Shown: positions 46,850 to 57,523, counted from the first letter of the stretch. The stretch: DNA of 64,000 nucleotides from Stictocephala bisonia (GCA_035578905.1 JAQJVL010000001.1:3588001-3652000), one strand, 5' to 3'. Numbers and translations: made by a program. The notes: generated by a model from the sequence alone, not told the origin.

Positions 46850-47165
46850 TATTTGTCAATAGAAGTGACCTTTGCCTATTCTTTGAGAAATGAATTGGCA
46901 AAATATGAACAATCCATTTCTCCATTTAATGAGAAACAATAACTAAAAAAATGAGTCTATTTCTTGACTTGTTCATTACTGTGGTTTGATAAATGCTTTT
47001 TATTACATGTTAACGCCACACAACACTAAGTTATTGCAATGTAAGTACTATAAAAAGATTATATGGAGGTCAATGTTAGAAAACCACACTAACCATCCTC
47101 AAACCCTACCTTGAATTCCTCTGGTAAGAGGATAGCCTATTACGAAGAATAAAATTATTTTAAAG

Positions 47166-47387
47166 TTTTTTTTCTAAGAAAACCTCTTTAACCTTATTCT
47201 GCCCATTCCCCATAGACTATTGATCTGAGCGGGGAACTTATCAGACAGAGTAAGTAAGAGAACCAGTACAGTACAAGGTGAACTACTGATAAATACTTCC
47301 AGTCCAGGCCGGATTTGAACCGGCCCTATTTCTAACACAGGCTCAAGTCTTGCTACCTTAAACCACTCGGCCGCCCAGGCTCGCCCA
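47166..47387 (-). mobile_element. tRNA(Ser/Leu-like)-derived SINE, family B, copy 2
   Basis: On the minus strand, GGCGGCCGAGTGGTTTAAGG (A box) is followed by GCCGGTTCAAATCCGGCC (perfect B box with its T-stem). The body has TTCACCTTGTACTGTACT and TCTATGGGGAATGGGCAG. This is the best preserved head of the family. Confidence 0.85.
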
Positions 47388-47419
47388 TACCAATACCGCA
47401 ATACGTGTAAGAGGGGGTG

Positions 47420-47545
47420 GGTGAGATGTAGTTTGCCAAAATCGATCTCCAAACATTTGCACCTTTTTAGCGCTTATATTGTAATGAACTTGAGTTGTGT
47501 GAAGTTTAGTTGTTGTAATTTCTACTAACACGTAATATGATTACT
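47420..47545 (+). repeat. Truncated relative of the 24.4-kb hammerhead-like module
   Basis: GTAGTTTGCCAAAATCG and then TTGTAATGAACTTGAGTTGT and ACTAACACGTAATATGATTA align with the 3' part of the module at 24436-24545. The 5' half of the core is missing. Confidence 0.4.
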
Positions 47546-48237
47546 TCTTAATAATAAGAAGAAGCATCTGCTTTTTCTCATTACAACTTATACACATTTA
47601 ATTGTGATATGATATATCGTATCTTGGCCTGAAAAGGGTTAAAATATAAATATACCTGACATTGTATTGGCTTGTAGCCTATCATTGGCATCAATAGTAA
47701 ATATTTATGCTGTAGTAGAGTTACACATCCGGATCACATACAGGGTGGAAAAAAACATGGTAACACTTTCACAACAACATTATTTTTTCCCATAGATAAT
47801 TTGATAATTTAATTTTTTTTAATAATTGTGTTCCATAAAGTATAATTTTTGATCATAATAATTTACTTAAAACTGATAAATAGCAGAGAAATAATATCTT
47901 TCGAATTAGTTACTTTGAAACTCAAATGACCGCTACTCTGGAAAGTCTCTTTTGAAGTCCGGTTTGCAGCAATTAATTTCTCTTGAATAGAGATCTTTCA
48001 TTTGATATCAAACTCAACCTAGGCTTACGTTTAACTTTTACAAGTGAAGTCATACAAAAGACTTCCATATTTTTTTCTATCCTGTATATGTTTACTGGTC
48101 TAATTACCTTATTATCAAGAGATCCTACTGCCCTTTTGTCAGCTTTCTCTTTCAGTTATGATCGTCGGTTGGGATTTTCCTTAGGTGACATCAAAATTAG
48201 GGTTGTTTGTAGTCATCAAACTTTGTTATTATTAAAA

Positions 48238-48511
48238 TTGGTCGGTACCGAAGTTTATTAAAGCCAACTTTTAAAGCTTACAGTTATCAATTCGATCCCA
48301 ATCAGATCATAATTTTGAAAGGGGTGAGCTGATATCCACCAGTTGTTCATTTGTAATTGGGCTATTAATAAATGACACTTTCTAAGAAATGGTTTGTAAC
48401 AATGACTACACTGGCCCATTTACACTCATTCAAACTCCATATTTCCCCATATATTGATGATTGGTATGTGAATGTAGAAATACATCAGCAGAATTAATAA
48501 ATAAAATAGAT
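48238..48511 (+). mobile_element. tRNA-derived SINE, family A, copy 2
   Basis: The head GGTCGGTACCGAAGTT is decayed, and the B box CAATTCGATCCC is kept. The body (TTGGGCTATTAATAAATGAC, CAATGACTACACTGGC, CATTTACACTCATTCAAACT) and tail (AATAAATAAAATA) match copies 1 and 3. Confidence 0.82.
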
Positions 48512-48660
48512 AAGCATTGAGACCATCCATACACATACCTAATGTTTTGGCCAATACAGGTACTCGTCTTGGTGTGCGTTTATTTTATTTGTGTATGAAT
48601 GAATGTATTTTTTCACCGTTGTTTTTTAAATAATGACAAAATCTATGAGGAAAATAACTC

Positions 48661-48705
48661 ATTTTGACACCTGAGGAAGATCCTAACAAAGGATCAAAAA
48701 CGAAA
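48661..48705 (+). repeat. Hammerhead-like core with a changed GAAA
   Basis: CTGAGGA (48671-48677), A, a perfect 5-bp stem GATCC / GGATC (48679-48683 with 48691-48695), then AAAAAC in place of GAAAC. It lies 1.4 kb upstream of, and in the same orientation as, the Penelope-like coding remnant at 50120. Confidence 0.5.
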
Positions 48706-48759
48706 AAGAAATCTGACAAAAGGATCTCTTAAGAATAAGGTAATTAAACCAGTATACAT

Positions 48760-50119
48760 ATATTTATATATTTACAATTTTACTTTGTAAATATAGCAAT
48801 TCAGACATAGCACAAAGTATGTTGCTATTCTAGCTACAATTGTTTACTAAGGCATGAAAGGCGTTGTGTTACAACACAATATATTTTAAGAACCATGAAC
48901 GGTTGTCAAGATTATCGCCCTCATATCAAGAAATAAACATTTCATTCAAACAAAACAGTCACACGTGCCACTATTTAACAACATTTTTAAACAATGAAAT
49001 CATGACACAATAATTATATTTCATGCAGAAATGTTTCACTTAGACTAACAAATTCTATAAAAGGTCAGAAAAAAGGTATTAATGAACTTCCAGTTTTTTA
49101 CCTATTCAATATAACATTGAATAGCTATTTATACTTAAAAATAAATAACTGGTCACTGTTTTATGGTAATTAATACATAACAATAAATTAAAAATAAAAA
49201 TAAATAACGCTACCTAATTAAATAAAATAACACAACATTTTATAATGTGATGTAATAAAGAAGATCATCTTTGAAATACCTGGCACAACTGGATGTAAGT
49301 ACTGGAATGTTAGTACTGTTCAATTAATATGAAATATGAAAACGTTAGACTAGAGTTTGAAAAACTTAGACAACCATAACCAGCTTTATTGTTTCTTGTT
49401 TGCCTATACCATTTTAGGGCTAATCGACCAGTAACATAATTTGGCAGTAATATTGTTATTATAGCTAATCACATATTCATTTTGCCACCAGTACAATACT
49501 TACATAAAATTACTTGATCTAGTGAATGGTACAACCAAATGCTATCAACAATGCCAAAACTTAAACTTAAATAAAATATGTGAAGTAATGAGAAAATAAT
49601 ATTAAGAAAACTGGCCTACTGTTAATTTAAATTATCACTAGAAATTTGTTCATATTATTTATTCTGTTATACTATTGTTAAATATAATTTGGCTTACAAC
49701 TGTAAAACTAGTAGTGGTTTATTCCATGTACTTTTAAAAAAAGAGAAGACTTTTCCATTCAAATTATTTTATTTCAAGGAGCAGTTATATGAGCAGTAAT
49801 ACATTGTTTTAACTTAGGTTTGATAAACTTGAAAATGTACAATCATGGAAAGTTCATAAAGTTCTTGATTTGAGACATTGTCTATAAAGAGATAAATTTG
49901 TATATTAGGAGGAATAGGGCATCAGCAATCTTGCCTAAGAAGTCCACTAACACCTTGCAATAGAGAGCACAAAGATAATTCACATTACAAAAATATTCTG
50001 TGCCACTGGCTTTGACTTGCCTCCCACTATTGCTGAAAAGTGGCAGTGGTGGGGGTTGTATATCCATAGATCGGTTTTAATGTAGTGTTTTCCAACTGTA
50101 TGTTCTTCAAACTGATTTT
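48760..50119. other. Spacer before the Penelope-like remnant, nothing recognised
   Basis: AT-rich. I cannot see the reverse-transcriptase domain that a complete Penelope-like element would carry here. Confidence 0.4.
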
Positions 50120-50960
50120 CAAATCAAACATACAAATAAACAAACACACCATACCAGCTGTCTCCCGAACAACACCAAACACTCCCTACCCCATAGCCTA
50201 GCCACCCGTGCTAAACATATAATTTTCTCTCCCAGAAACCTAGATAAATACAATAACCAATTTGCCTTCTAAAAGAGAGGTTACCTTACCAACCTTATTA
50301 AAAACCAAATCCGTTTAGCCCAGTTCCAAAACCAACCTCAAACTAGAAGTAGTTCCACAAGAGGTAAGTAATTATACTTACCCCTTGTCATTACTCACCA
50401 CAATGGTCTACAGAAACACAACCATCCTGAAAGATGGCTTCAACATCTTAAAAGCATCCCCTCATACCAAAGATCTCCTAAAAAAACCTCCAACTGTCAC
50501 TTTCAAAGAAAACAAAAACCTCCGCCATATCCTTAGTACGCCAATTCTGGTCCATCCTAAATTACCTGATCCTAACATTCTGACCTGTTCTAAAGACCAG
50601 CAACCACTCAGTTCTAGTCCTTGTAACAAGAAATTTTGCAAAACTTGTCCGATTCATCTCCCAACCACATCCTTTACCAGCTCTACTACCTCCTTCCTTA
50701 ACCTACAGGATACCTGGAAACCACACCTGTGATTCCACAAATTTAATTGATCAATTCCAGTGCCAGGATTACCCTGCCGGTCTTACCAGTGAAACTTTCT
50801 GAAAACGCATGAATGGCCATAGACATGATTGCAAAGTCCAAAATCCTGAAAAACCGGTCTGCCTATACCTTTCTCCATAGCCAAATTGTTGACCAGTGTT
50901 ACACAACCAAAGTAATCAGACCGATAGAATTAGTACACCAATAGATAACCATATCCTGTG
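50120..50960 (+). mobile_element. Penelope-like element remnant, C-terminal linker and GIY-YIG endonuclease
   Basis: The plus strand encodes RNTTILKDGFNILKASPHTK, KENKNLRHILSTPIL, CNKKFCKTCPIHL and TSFTSSTTSF. With frameshifts it continues as CQDYPAGLTSETF and KRMNGHRHDCKVQNPEKPV. In Penelope-like elements the linker has a C-x(n)-CxTCPH motif, and the GIY-YIG domain reads C.x.YVGET...R...H..D. The GIY-type tyrosines are largely lost here and several stops interrupt, so it is a pseudogene. It is the expected coding partner of hammerhead-type terminal modules like those seen elsewhere in the window. Confidence 0.75.
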
Positions 50961-51129
50961 AACCGCCTAATCTGAACATCAGATAGATCATTTAACATTA
51001 CCATCCTATCCTCCACCATCAGCAAACTTCATACATACAAACTGGCATACTCACAATCATTAAAAAACTGCACTAAAACCTGAGTGGTCTATTGATAAAC
51101 AACTCAACCACTGCCACCTACCCAGCACT

Positions 51130-51197
51130 GAGACTTAGACTTAGTGGGAGCTGAGACTTAGACTTAGTGGGAGCTGAGTCTAAGTCAGTCTCAGGAA
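51130..51197. repeat. 23-bp tandem duplication plus an inverted echo
   Basis: GAGACTTAGACTTAGTGGGA plus GCT occurs twice (51130, 51153). It is followed by GAGTCTAAGTCAGTCTCAG, the inverse of its core, giving a possible hairpin. Confidence 0.85.
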
Positions 51198-51377
51198 AGT
51201 GCCAGTGGCACTACATTTGTGTAATGTGAATTATCTTTTTGTGTTCTCTACTGCAAGGTGGGTGTTAGTGGACCTGTCTTCTTAGGTAAGTTGGCTGATG
51301 CCATATCCCTAAAATACACTAACTCCTAGTCTAGTGCTCTTTATCCTAACATAACATTTATTAAGAAAGTGATTTCT

Positions 51378-51378
<1 letters not shown>

Positions 51379-51420
<42 letters not shown>
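51379..51420. repeat. 42-nt poly(A) run
   Basis: An uninterrupted run of A, the longest homopolymer in the window. It may be the 3' tail of a plus-strand retrocopy, but no AATAAA is seen directly before it. Confidence 0.95.
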
Positions 51421-51422
<2 letters not shown>

Positions 51423-51429
51423 GAGATTT

Positions 51430-51586
51430 AATTGCTTGCCTTCTTGTAATTAAAAGGAATACCATAAGAATACTGAAAATTAAGAACACTTACTTATAAA
51501 AAAAGTGTTATAAAAGGTTTCCAACTTTTGGGTAACAGATATTGGGCGATAATTATCAGTCTAATGTGGATGCTTTTCCTTTAAAA
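51430..51586 (-). mobile_element. LINE reverse-transcriptase fragment split by the hAT-type element
   Basis: The minus-strand translation from 51586 reads ILKEKHPH, stop, TDNYRPISVTQKLETF. NYRPISV(L/T) is a standard LINE RT motif. The fragment stops exactly at the hAT-type target site, so this LINE was probably the target, but the other half (right of 57989) is too decayed to confirm. Confidence 0.5.
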
Positions 51587-53727
51587 TAGGTGTGTGCAAG
51601 TAGTGATTTTTGAGTTCGAGACGAGTCGAGTCAAATAGTTGGCATTTTTTTCGAGTACTATAGAAAGATTTCCTATTCACCCAAAACAACTGTAAAAGGC
51701 AGACACCACCCTAAGCTTATATTAAGTTTTGCCAGATTCGTAAATATAAACATCTAAACTGAACACAATAATTTTGATTTGTTGTTTGTAACTGTAACAT
51801 TTAATAAATAAAAATGTTTACGTCCTGCCTTCCTACATATTTATGTGACATTGTTTTGTTTAACCTATTTCCTTCATGACTAACATGATGTGAGAAAGTA
51901 TATTATTAATTTAAACAACGTGGATTATGAAGTTTTCATCTGTTCACTCACATCAAAGATCAGATTTTCTATGCAAGCCAATTATACTGTTTCACAGCCT
52001 GCCGATATGTTTGTCTGGTGGTTCAGTTCAAAGTGTACTGCGAAAACGTACAGTAAAGCTTGTCAAACTGATGCTAAAATTCAGGCGTCATCGCCAAATG
52101 TAGTCAGTCAGTTGCTCTTAGAACTGCCTCATCTCAACAAAAAATTGATTGTGTACATCCCATGAAAAGTGGATCCGTGGGAATTTAATACAGTAATAAC
52201 AAGTTTACAATTAACCAGAAATAAGCTGTAAATTATATAATCAAATTTGAAAATCTGTATGACAAAATAGTTCAATCGATCGATAATAACTTATCAGGTT
52301 TACTAAAAATAAATTTTTTACTAAAAGTAAATCCAAAACATGTTTCTCCTTCACTTGGATTGATTGTTTTGCATTTTACTTTTACATTGACGCAGTAGTA
52401 AAAGTATGAACAGGGTTCGTTGAGTTTACGAATCAAAATTATCGTAATTTACCACCTTTTACACTCCAACTGTGCTATTATCTAACCTAGCCAGGAAACC
52501 TGGCTATCAACGTGTTATCAATGTTCAACAATTTGACAGGAAAAAATATCCTATGCGCAAATGTTACATACAGTTTTGGCAATCTAAGGTGTTTACGGAA
52601 TAAAAATTAATGGACGTTCACCATGGATATCGCCGACGGAAAATAAATCAATAATGTTATATTATGTTATACGCTGCTAGAACGCCATTACCATATTTTA
52701 TATGATATAGTATTTTCTTACGTCAAATCATTGGACGATTTCCTGCTCAGACTTCAACCGACTCGCGAGAAATACTGTATACGATAATTTCAGTTCCGAA
52801 AAGGAGCTGAAATGTTCCTTGCACGTACAACACAACCGTGATGGACTTTCGCCTAGAAAAGATGGGAAGTTCGGTTCTTGGGATGTAAAGTAACCCATTC
52901 TCGAGATCCTTTTGATTGAGCGATATTAGTTATATGAACGAAAATAGGCATATTTTCTGCGGAGTACAGACTAATAGATTTGTGTCGGTACAGGTCTTTT
53001 TAGCATCTTGATACGGATCTCTCATCACCTTTCTTGGATAATAAAGACACTGACCAGCACTTGTTTTAATCACGCTATTTTAGGTTAGGTTACAAGTGAT
53101 CGCTAACTTCTCAGCTCTGTTGTTCACTTTGAATTGAACTAGTTCAAATCATAATGAACGAACTCGTTCCGTTCACTTCGTTGACTAGTCAGGGTGTCCA
53201 GTAAACCTCCTTAAACAAATTCCCTGACTTTTCCCTGACCGATCCCTGATTTCATAGAAAATTTCCCTGACCCCAAATCGACATAGTTACATCTGTCTAT
53301 TTAACTTAATTCAGTAATATTATGTACCACCATGTACATACATTATGTTATTTACAGTCAATTACAATTATTAATTACAGAAATATCAATATTTCACAAA
53401 TATTTTTTTATTGATAACCGTAATAATTTAATTCAAAACTATTACCTACAATAATTATTCTTTTATATCTTGGACGTCAGGAAATCGTCCAATGATTTGA
53501 CGTAAGATTTTTTTTTTTTTTTTTGCCCCCCAAAGTCCAACTCCTCGTCCACGTCGTGGGGGGTGGAAACGGCACTAAAGTAGGGGATTGCTTATCAGGG
53601 CGAATACCAGTGGGGACTTGTCCCTGGTACCTCCAAGGTTGCTGGTCCGGTCTGATGAGAACCCTGAAACAGTGACGGCTAACGGAGCTCTGGTGAAACA
53701 GCTGCGTCAGGCCTAGCAAGCCGGTAG

Positions 53728-54540
53728 CGAAGAGAAATTGCTTTCAAAAACAAAGCCAAGCCTCGGAAGGACGGATCAAACGGTAAAGACTGGAAACGAA
53801 ACAAACTGAGATTCGGTACGCTGAATATACTGACGCTGACGGGTAAGGTGGAGGAATTGGTGGATGTGATGAGAAGGAGGAGAGTGGACCTGATGGGACT
53901 GAGCGAAACAAAATGGAGGGGAAGTGGGGAGAAAGACTTGAGAGACGGAGCGAGATTATTCTGGAGTGGATGCGAGAATAGAATGATTAACGGTGTAGCG
54001 GTGGTGGTTAGCAGGAGGTTGAGGGATATGGTTGAGAAAGTGGAGAGAATATCAGACAGACTCATTTTACTGACATTAAAGATTGAAGAGCAGCAATTAA
54101 AAGTTGCACAAGTATATGCACCACAGACAGGGAATACACAAGAAGAAAAGAGTGAGTTTGAGGAACAACTGCAGGACAACTTGATAGGGGTAAACATAGT
54201 CATGGGAGACTTAAACGCACAGGTGGGCAGCGATAGGATGGGCTATGAAGATGTGTTGGGTAGTTTTGGGTATGGAAACAGGAATGAAGAAGGACGTAGA
54301 CTCCTGGACTTGTGCCAGAGAAATGGATTGGCAATAGGAAACAGTAGGTTTAAGAAGAGGACGAGTCATGTTATTACACGGTACAGTTGGGATTTGACGA
54401 CTGGAAGCGTCATTGATTATGTCCTTGTAGACAGGAGTTGGGGAGAAAGGTTGATGGACATTAAAGTTATTCCAAGTGTAGCCTTGGATGGGGATCATAG
54501 GCTGTTGGTGGAGTTTTCCGAGTTGCAATTAAGGAAATGA
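53728..54540 (+). CDS. LINE ORF, APE-type endonuclease
   Basis: An apurinic-endonuclease-like nuclease that nicks target DNA for LINE integration. The frame is open from 53728, after a TAG. The domain already begins at KLRFGTLNILTLTG (about 53803), upstream of the first in-frame ATG at 53869 (GTG at 53848), so the start is unclear. APE motifs seen: LSETKWRG with the catalytic E, YAPQTG, GDLNAQVG, DYVLVD, and GDHRLLV near the end, the last being the SDH-type catalytic position. Its stop overlaps the start of the next frame by ATGA. Other RTE elements usually have endonuclease and RT in one protein, so this may be a frameshifted fusion or a reinitiation design. Confidence 0.85.
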   Translation, partial: RREIAFKNKAKPRKDGSNGKDWKRNKLRFGTLNILTLTGKVEELVDVMRRRRVDLMGLSETKWRGSGEKDLRDGARLFWSGCENRMINGVAVVVSRRLRDMVEKVERISDRLILLTLKIEEQQLKVAQVYAPQTGNTQEEKSEFEEQLQDNLIGVNIVMGDLNAQVGSDRMGYEDVLGSFGYGNRNEEGRRLLDLCQRNGLAIGNSRFKKRTSHVITRYSWDLTTGSVIDYVLVDRSWGERLMDIKVIPSVALDGDHRLLVEFSELQLRK

Positions 54541-56645
54541 GAGTTCAAAAAACTATTAAACGGATAAAAGTGTGGGAATTACAGGATAGAGAGAAGTTGG
54601 AACAATATAAGTCGGCAGTTGCGAAGAAAATACCCAAGACGGAAGGGGGGGAAATAGATACAGAATGGGAACTTTTTAGGAATACTTTAGTTGATACGGC
54701 AGGAGAGATATGTGGGAAGACGGCAGAGAGGCGGAAGGAGAGAGAGACATCATGGTGGAATGAGTCAACTAAAAAAGCGGTGAGAGAGAAAAATAAAGCC
54801 TGGAGAGTGTGGTGTGAAACTAGAAGTGATGAAGACAAGGAAAGATATCGCACGAAAAAAAGGGAGTGTAGGAGAATTGTCCAAGAAGAGAGGGATAAGG
54901 CATGGAATGTATTTACAGAAAAGTTGGAAGAAGATGTAAGTGGAAATAAGAAGATGCTATACAAAATGATGAGGAACAAGAAAAGAAATACGGAGGGTGT
55001 GAGAAGAATGGAAACAGAAAATGGAGATGTAGTTGAGGATGAAAATGGCCTAAAGGAATTGTGGAGAAATCATTTCGATTCAATGTTGAATATGGGAACA
55101 GGACAGGGAGATGGAGAAGTAACAAACAAAGAAGAACTTAGCAAAATGGAGAGGGTAACATGGAAGGAGTTAGAGGAAGCTGTTAAGAGTATGAAGAAAG
55201 GAAAGTCACCAGGTCCAGATGGAGTAACAGTGGAGATGATTACATGTCTGGGCCCAGTCGGGATGCAATGGTTGATGAGACTTCTTACAAGTGCATGGAA
55301 TAGTAAAAAGGTACCGGATGACTGGGGAAAGAGCGATATTATTGCGTTACATAAGAAAGGGAGTAAGAAAATATGCAATAATTATAGAGGTATATCCTTA
55401 TTGAGCCATACAATGAAGATTTTTGAAAGGATAATTCTCAATAGGATAAAGGTTGGGATAGAAGAAGCTCTTAGTGAGGAGCAGCATGGCTTCAGACCGG
55501 GAAGGAGCACAGTTGATCTCGTCTTCGCCACTAGACAACTCATGGAGAAGCATTGGGAGTTCAATAAAAGACTGGTACTGGTTTTTATTGATATAAAGAA
55601 AGCTTATGACAGTGTTAAAAGAACAATGGTGTGGGAGAGCTTGAGAGAGATTGGGATAGGAAATACATATATTGAGTGGATAAAGGAGCTGTATAGGGTG
55701 AATAAGAGCAGAGTGAGAACAATAGTGGGCGAGACGGAATGGTTTGATGTAAGGAGAGGTTTGAAACAGGGTAGTGTGTTATCGCCGGCATTGTTTAACG
55801 TTGTGATGGAAATAATTTTGAGGAAGGTGAAATTATTGGTTAAAAGTGACGTCAATGTTATGATATTTGCAGATGACATTGTAATTTGGGGGGAAGATGA
55901 GGAGGAAATACAACGACAGTTGAATTGCTGGAACGATCAGATGAAGAGGAGGGGGTTATATATAAGCACTGAGAAAAGCGAAGTAATGGTGGTGGGGAGG
56001 GATGCTAATCTAAGACAAAACATAACCGTTGAAGGGAAACCATTGCAATTGGTTAACCACTTCACTTACTTGGGGACAGTAATGACGAGTGACGGCAGGC
56101 TTGATAGAGAGATTACTGCTAGATTGGAGAAGGGGGCACGTTTTTACCGAAGTGTTAAACACCTGTTGTGGGATAGGAAAGTGCCAAGGACTGCTAAAAC
56201 CGTCATGTACAAAACGTATTATAGGCCCGCTCTCACGTATGCAGCAGAGACGTGGAAAATGACAGAGAAAGAGTGGAGTAGAATACAGGCGGGCGAGATG
56301 GCTTTCCTGAGGGCAATTAAAGGAAGAAGTAGGCGTGACAGAATCCGGAATGAGGAGATAAGGGAAGGTTTGGTCAATGAAAGCTTAAGGGTGAGAATAG
56401 AAAGATCTAGGATCAAATGGCTTGGACACGTGAAAAGGATGGATGCGTCTAGGGTGCCAAGGAGAATGGAAGAATTGGCCATTGTTGGGAGAAGACCAAG
56501 AGGACGACCGAGAGTGAGATGGAAAGATGATGTGATTGGGGACATAGGAAGGAGAGGAGCACAATGGAACACGATTTGCGAGGAGAAGCTGTGGGAAGAC
56601 AGAAGTGGATGGCGGAGGCTGGCTGATACCCCGACCCAGGACTAA
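54537..56645 (+). CDS. LINE ORF, reverse transcriptase, 702 aa
   Basis: A complete open frame from the ATG at 54537 to a TAA at 56643-56645, encoding an RNA-dependent DNA polymerase for target-primed reverse transcription. Order: a basic N-terminal linker (to about residue 200), SMKKGKSPGPDGVTVEM (about 220), NYRGISLLS (about 282), EQHGFRPGRSTVDL (about 315), FIDIKKAYDSV (about 348, first catalytic Asp), GLKQGSVLSPALFN (about 420), IFADDIVIW (about 443, catalytic DD), FTYLGTVMTSDG (about 510). A C-terminal region with RIKWLGHVKRMD and GRRPRGRPRVRWKDD (about 650) ends in LADTPTQD. No stop or frameshift breaks it, so the copy may be young. Its ATG sits inside the stop of the endonuclease frame. 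Confidence 0.92.
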   Translation: MRVQKTIKRIKVWELQDREKLEQYKSAVAKKIPKTEGGEIDTEWELFRNTLVDTAGEICGKTAERRKERETSWWNESTKKAVREKNKAWRVWCETRSDEDKERYRTKKRECRRIVQEERDKAWNVFTEKLEEDVSGNKKMLYKMMRNKKRNTEGVRRMETENGDVVEDENGLKELWRNHFDSMLNMGTGQGDGEVTNKEELSKMERVTWKELEEAVKSMKKGKSPGPDGVTVEMITCLGPVGMQWLMRLLTSAWNSKKVPDDWGKSDIIALHKKGSKKICNNYRGISLLSHTMKIFERIILNRIKVGIEEALSEEQHGFRPGRSTVDLVFATRQLMEKHWEFNKRLVLVFIDIKKAYDSVKRTMVWESLREIGIGNTYIEWIKELYRVNKSRVRTIVGETEWFDVRRGLKQGSVLSPALFNVVMEIILRKVKLLVKSDVNVMIFADDIVIWGEDEEEIQRQLNCWNDQMKRRGLYISTEKSEVMVVGRDANLRQNITVEGKPLQLVNHFTYLGTVMTSDGRLDREITARLEKGARFYRSVKHLLWDRKVPRTAKTVMYKTYYRPALTYAAETWKMTEKEWSRIQAGEMAFLRAIKGRSRRDRIRNEEIREGLVNESLRVRIERSRIKWLGHVKRMDASRVPRRMEELAIVGRRPRGRPRVRWKDDVIGDIGRRGAQWNTICEEKLWEDRSGWRRLADTPTQD

Positions 56646-57071
56646 TCTGGAACGGGAACGGATATGGATGGATGGATGGAATTATTCTTTTTGAACTACT
56701 TTATAGAAGTAGAAGTAGAATTAAAAAAATATTTTTAATTAGCCTTGAGTAAAAAAAAACACACCTTTTATTCTATTGTTAAATTATGACAATTTTCAAT
56801 GCCTTGCAAAACGGCAGTATATTATAATTTCCCCAAAACCAGCATAAAATTTAGGTTTATGGCTTATTTAAAAAGTACTAATCAGACAATTATTTCCGTA
56901 AGTTTTAAACTTTTAGTGATATAAAACTAGTTGTATGAGGTCGAAATAGCATAACCAAGCAATTAAGTAGCTTTTTCATAATTTAGAATATTGAATGGCA
57001 TGTAAAATTAACACTTAGTACTGAAAAAAGTAAAGGATTTTTTTGTAACGCACCCAAGTATATAGTGACTA

Positions 57072-57523
57072 GAACGCTGAGTTTATTCTCCGTCATCCAC
57101 TCTAATGGAACTGTATGTCAATAATTGCTTCAAGAAAATGAAGACAATTATATGACATCAACTCAGTTCGCTGTACTGTAATGGTGAGTAGGAAACTCTC
57201 ACCTATTTACACCTGATGAGACGAAAACAACGTCGAAACAGCACACATGGAGACCATCTGGTTCACGTACCAACATCCTTTCGGTGTGGCCTAATGCATA
57301 GTAACCAACTGTTGTCAGTTGGCACCTTAGCAGTACCTACAAGAGGCGGTTTACTTTTGTTAACGGAGAGTAACCCGTAGACTTGAATCATTCGGAAAAC
57401 TGCAATCATGTGTAATAATTGATGTCTTAGCGACCATTGGTTAGAGGTTCGCCCTCTCATGGTAGCGAGTAACATGCTCGTGAGTCCATAAGCCATTCAG
57501 AACTAACAACTAGTCTATCTCGA
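57072..57523 (+). mobile_element. 452-bp insert with 13-bp direct repeats carrying a hammerhead ribozyme
   Basis: TATATAGTGACTA occurs at 57059-57071 and 57524-57536, exactly flanking 452 bp. The insert has no coding frame that I recognise. Its composition is less AT-rich than the flanks. Near its 5' quarter it has a full hammerhead fold. It could be a non-autonomous retroelement (retrozyme- or SINE-like) or a single unit of a ribozyme-bearing satellite. It lies between the LINE tail and the right end of the CAGGGTGTCC element. Confidence 0.6.
57170..57242 (+). ncRNA. Hammerhead ribozyme (type III topology)
   Basis: Helix III is GCTGT / ACAGC (57170-57174 with 57238-57242), and the cleavage-site base is A57175. 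Helix I is TGTAA / TTACA (57177-57181 with 57207-57211) plus GGTGAG / CTCACC (57183-57188 with 57198-57203), with a C-C mismatch at the base. The core is CTGATGA at 57213-57219. Helix II is GACG / CGTC (57220-57223 with 57231-57234), followed by GAAA at 57235-57238. All invariant core positions of the hammerhead family are present, in order and spacing, and predicted self-cleavage follows A57175. The C-C mismatch next to the scissile base may slow it. Confidence 0.72.

Larger units (their letters stand above)
53465..56679 (+). mobile_element. RTE-like LINE, nearly intact, 12-bp target duplication
   Basis: AATTATTCTTTT at 53453-53464 recurs at 56680-56691. Between them lie a short 5' leader, an endonuclease frame (53728-54540), a reverse-transcriptase frame (54537-56645) and a (GGAT)n tail at about 56660-56679. 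Codon use and purine richness differ sharply from the AT-rich flanks. The clade call (RTE-like, of the type often annotated as craniofacial-development-protein-2-like) is from memory of the family. The first 43 bp and a T-run at 53508-53523 look like added DNA rather than element. Confidence 0.87.

Noticed and set aside
47300..47387. Functional tRNA-Ser or tRNA-Leu gene on the minus strand
   Set aside because: The A and B boxes are good, but there is no matching acceptor stem, and the sequence continues into a body shared with two other copies: a SINE head.
51890..52165. 91-codon frame as a hAT transposase BED finger
   Set aside because: The cysteines and histidines do not fit a BED finger and no dimerisation motif is present; left as unassigned.
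53679..56572. Long minus-strand open frames opposite the RTE-like LINE
   Set aside because: They are shadows of the purine-rich plus-strand coding frames and have no domain signal.
57263..57496. 77-codon minus-strand frame
   Set aside because: It lies in the ribozyme-bearing insert and has no similarity; chance open frame in less AT-rich DNA.
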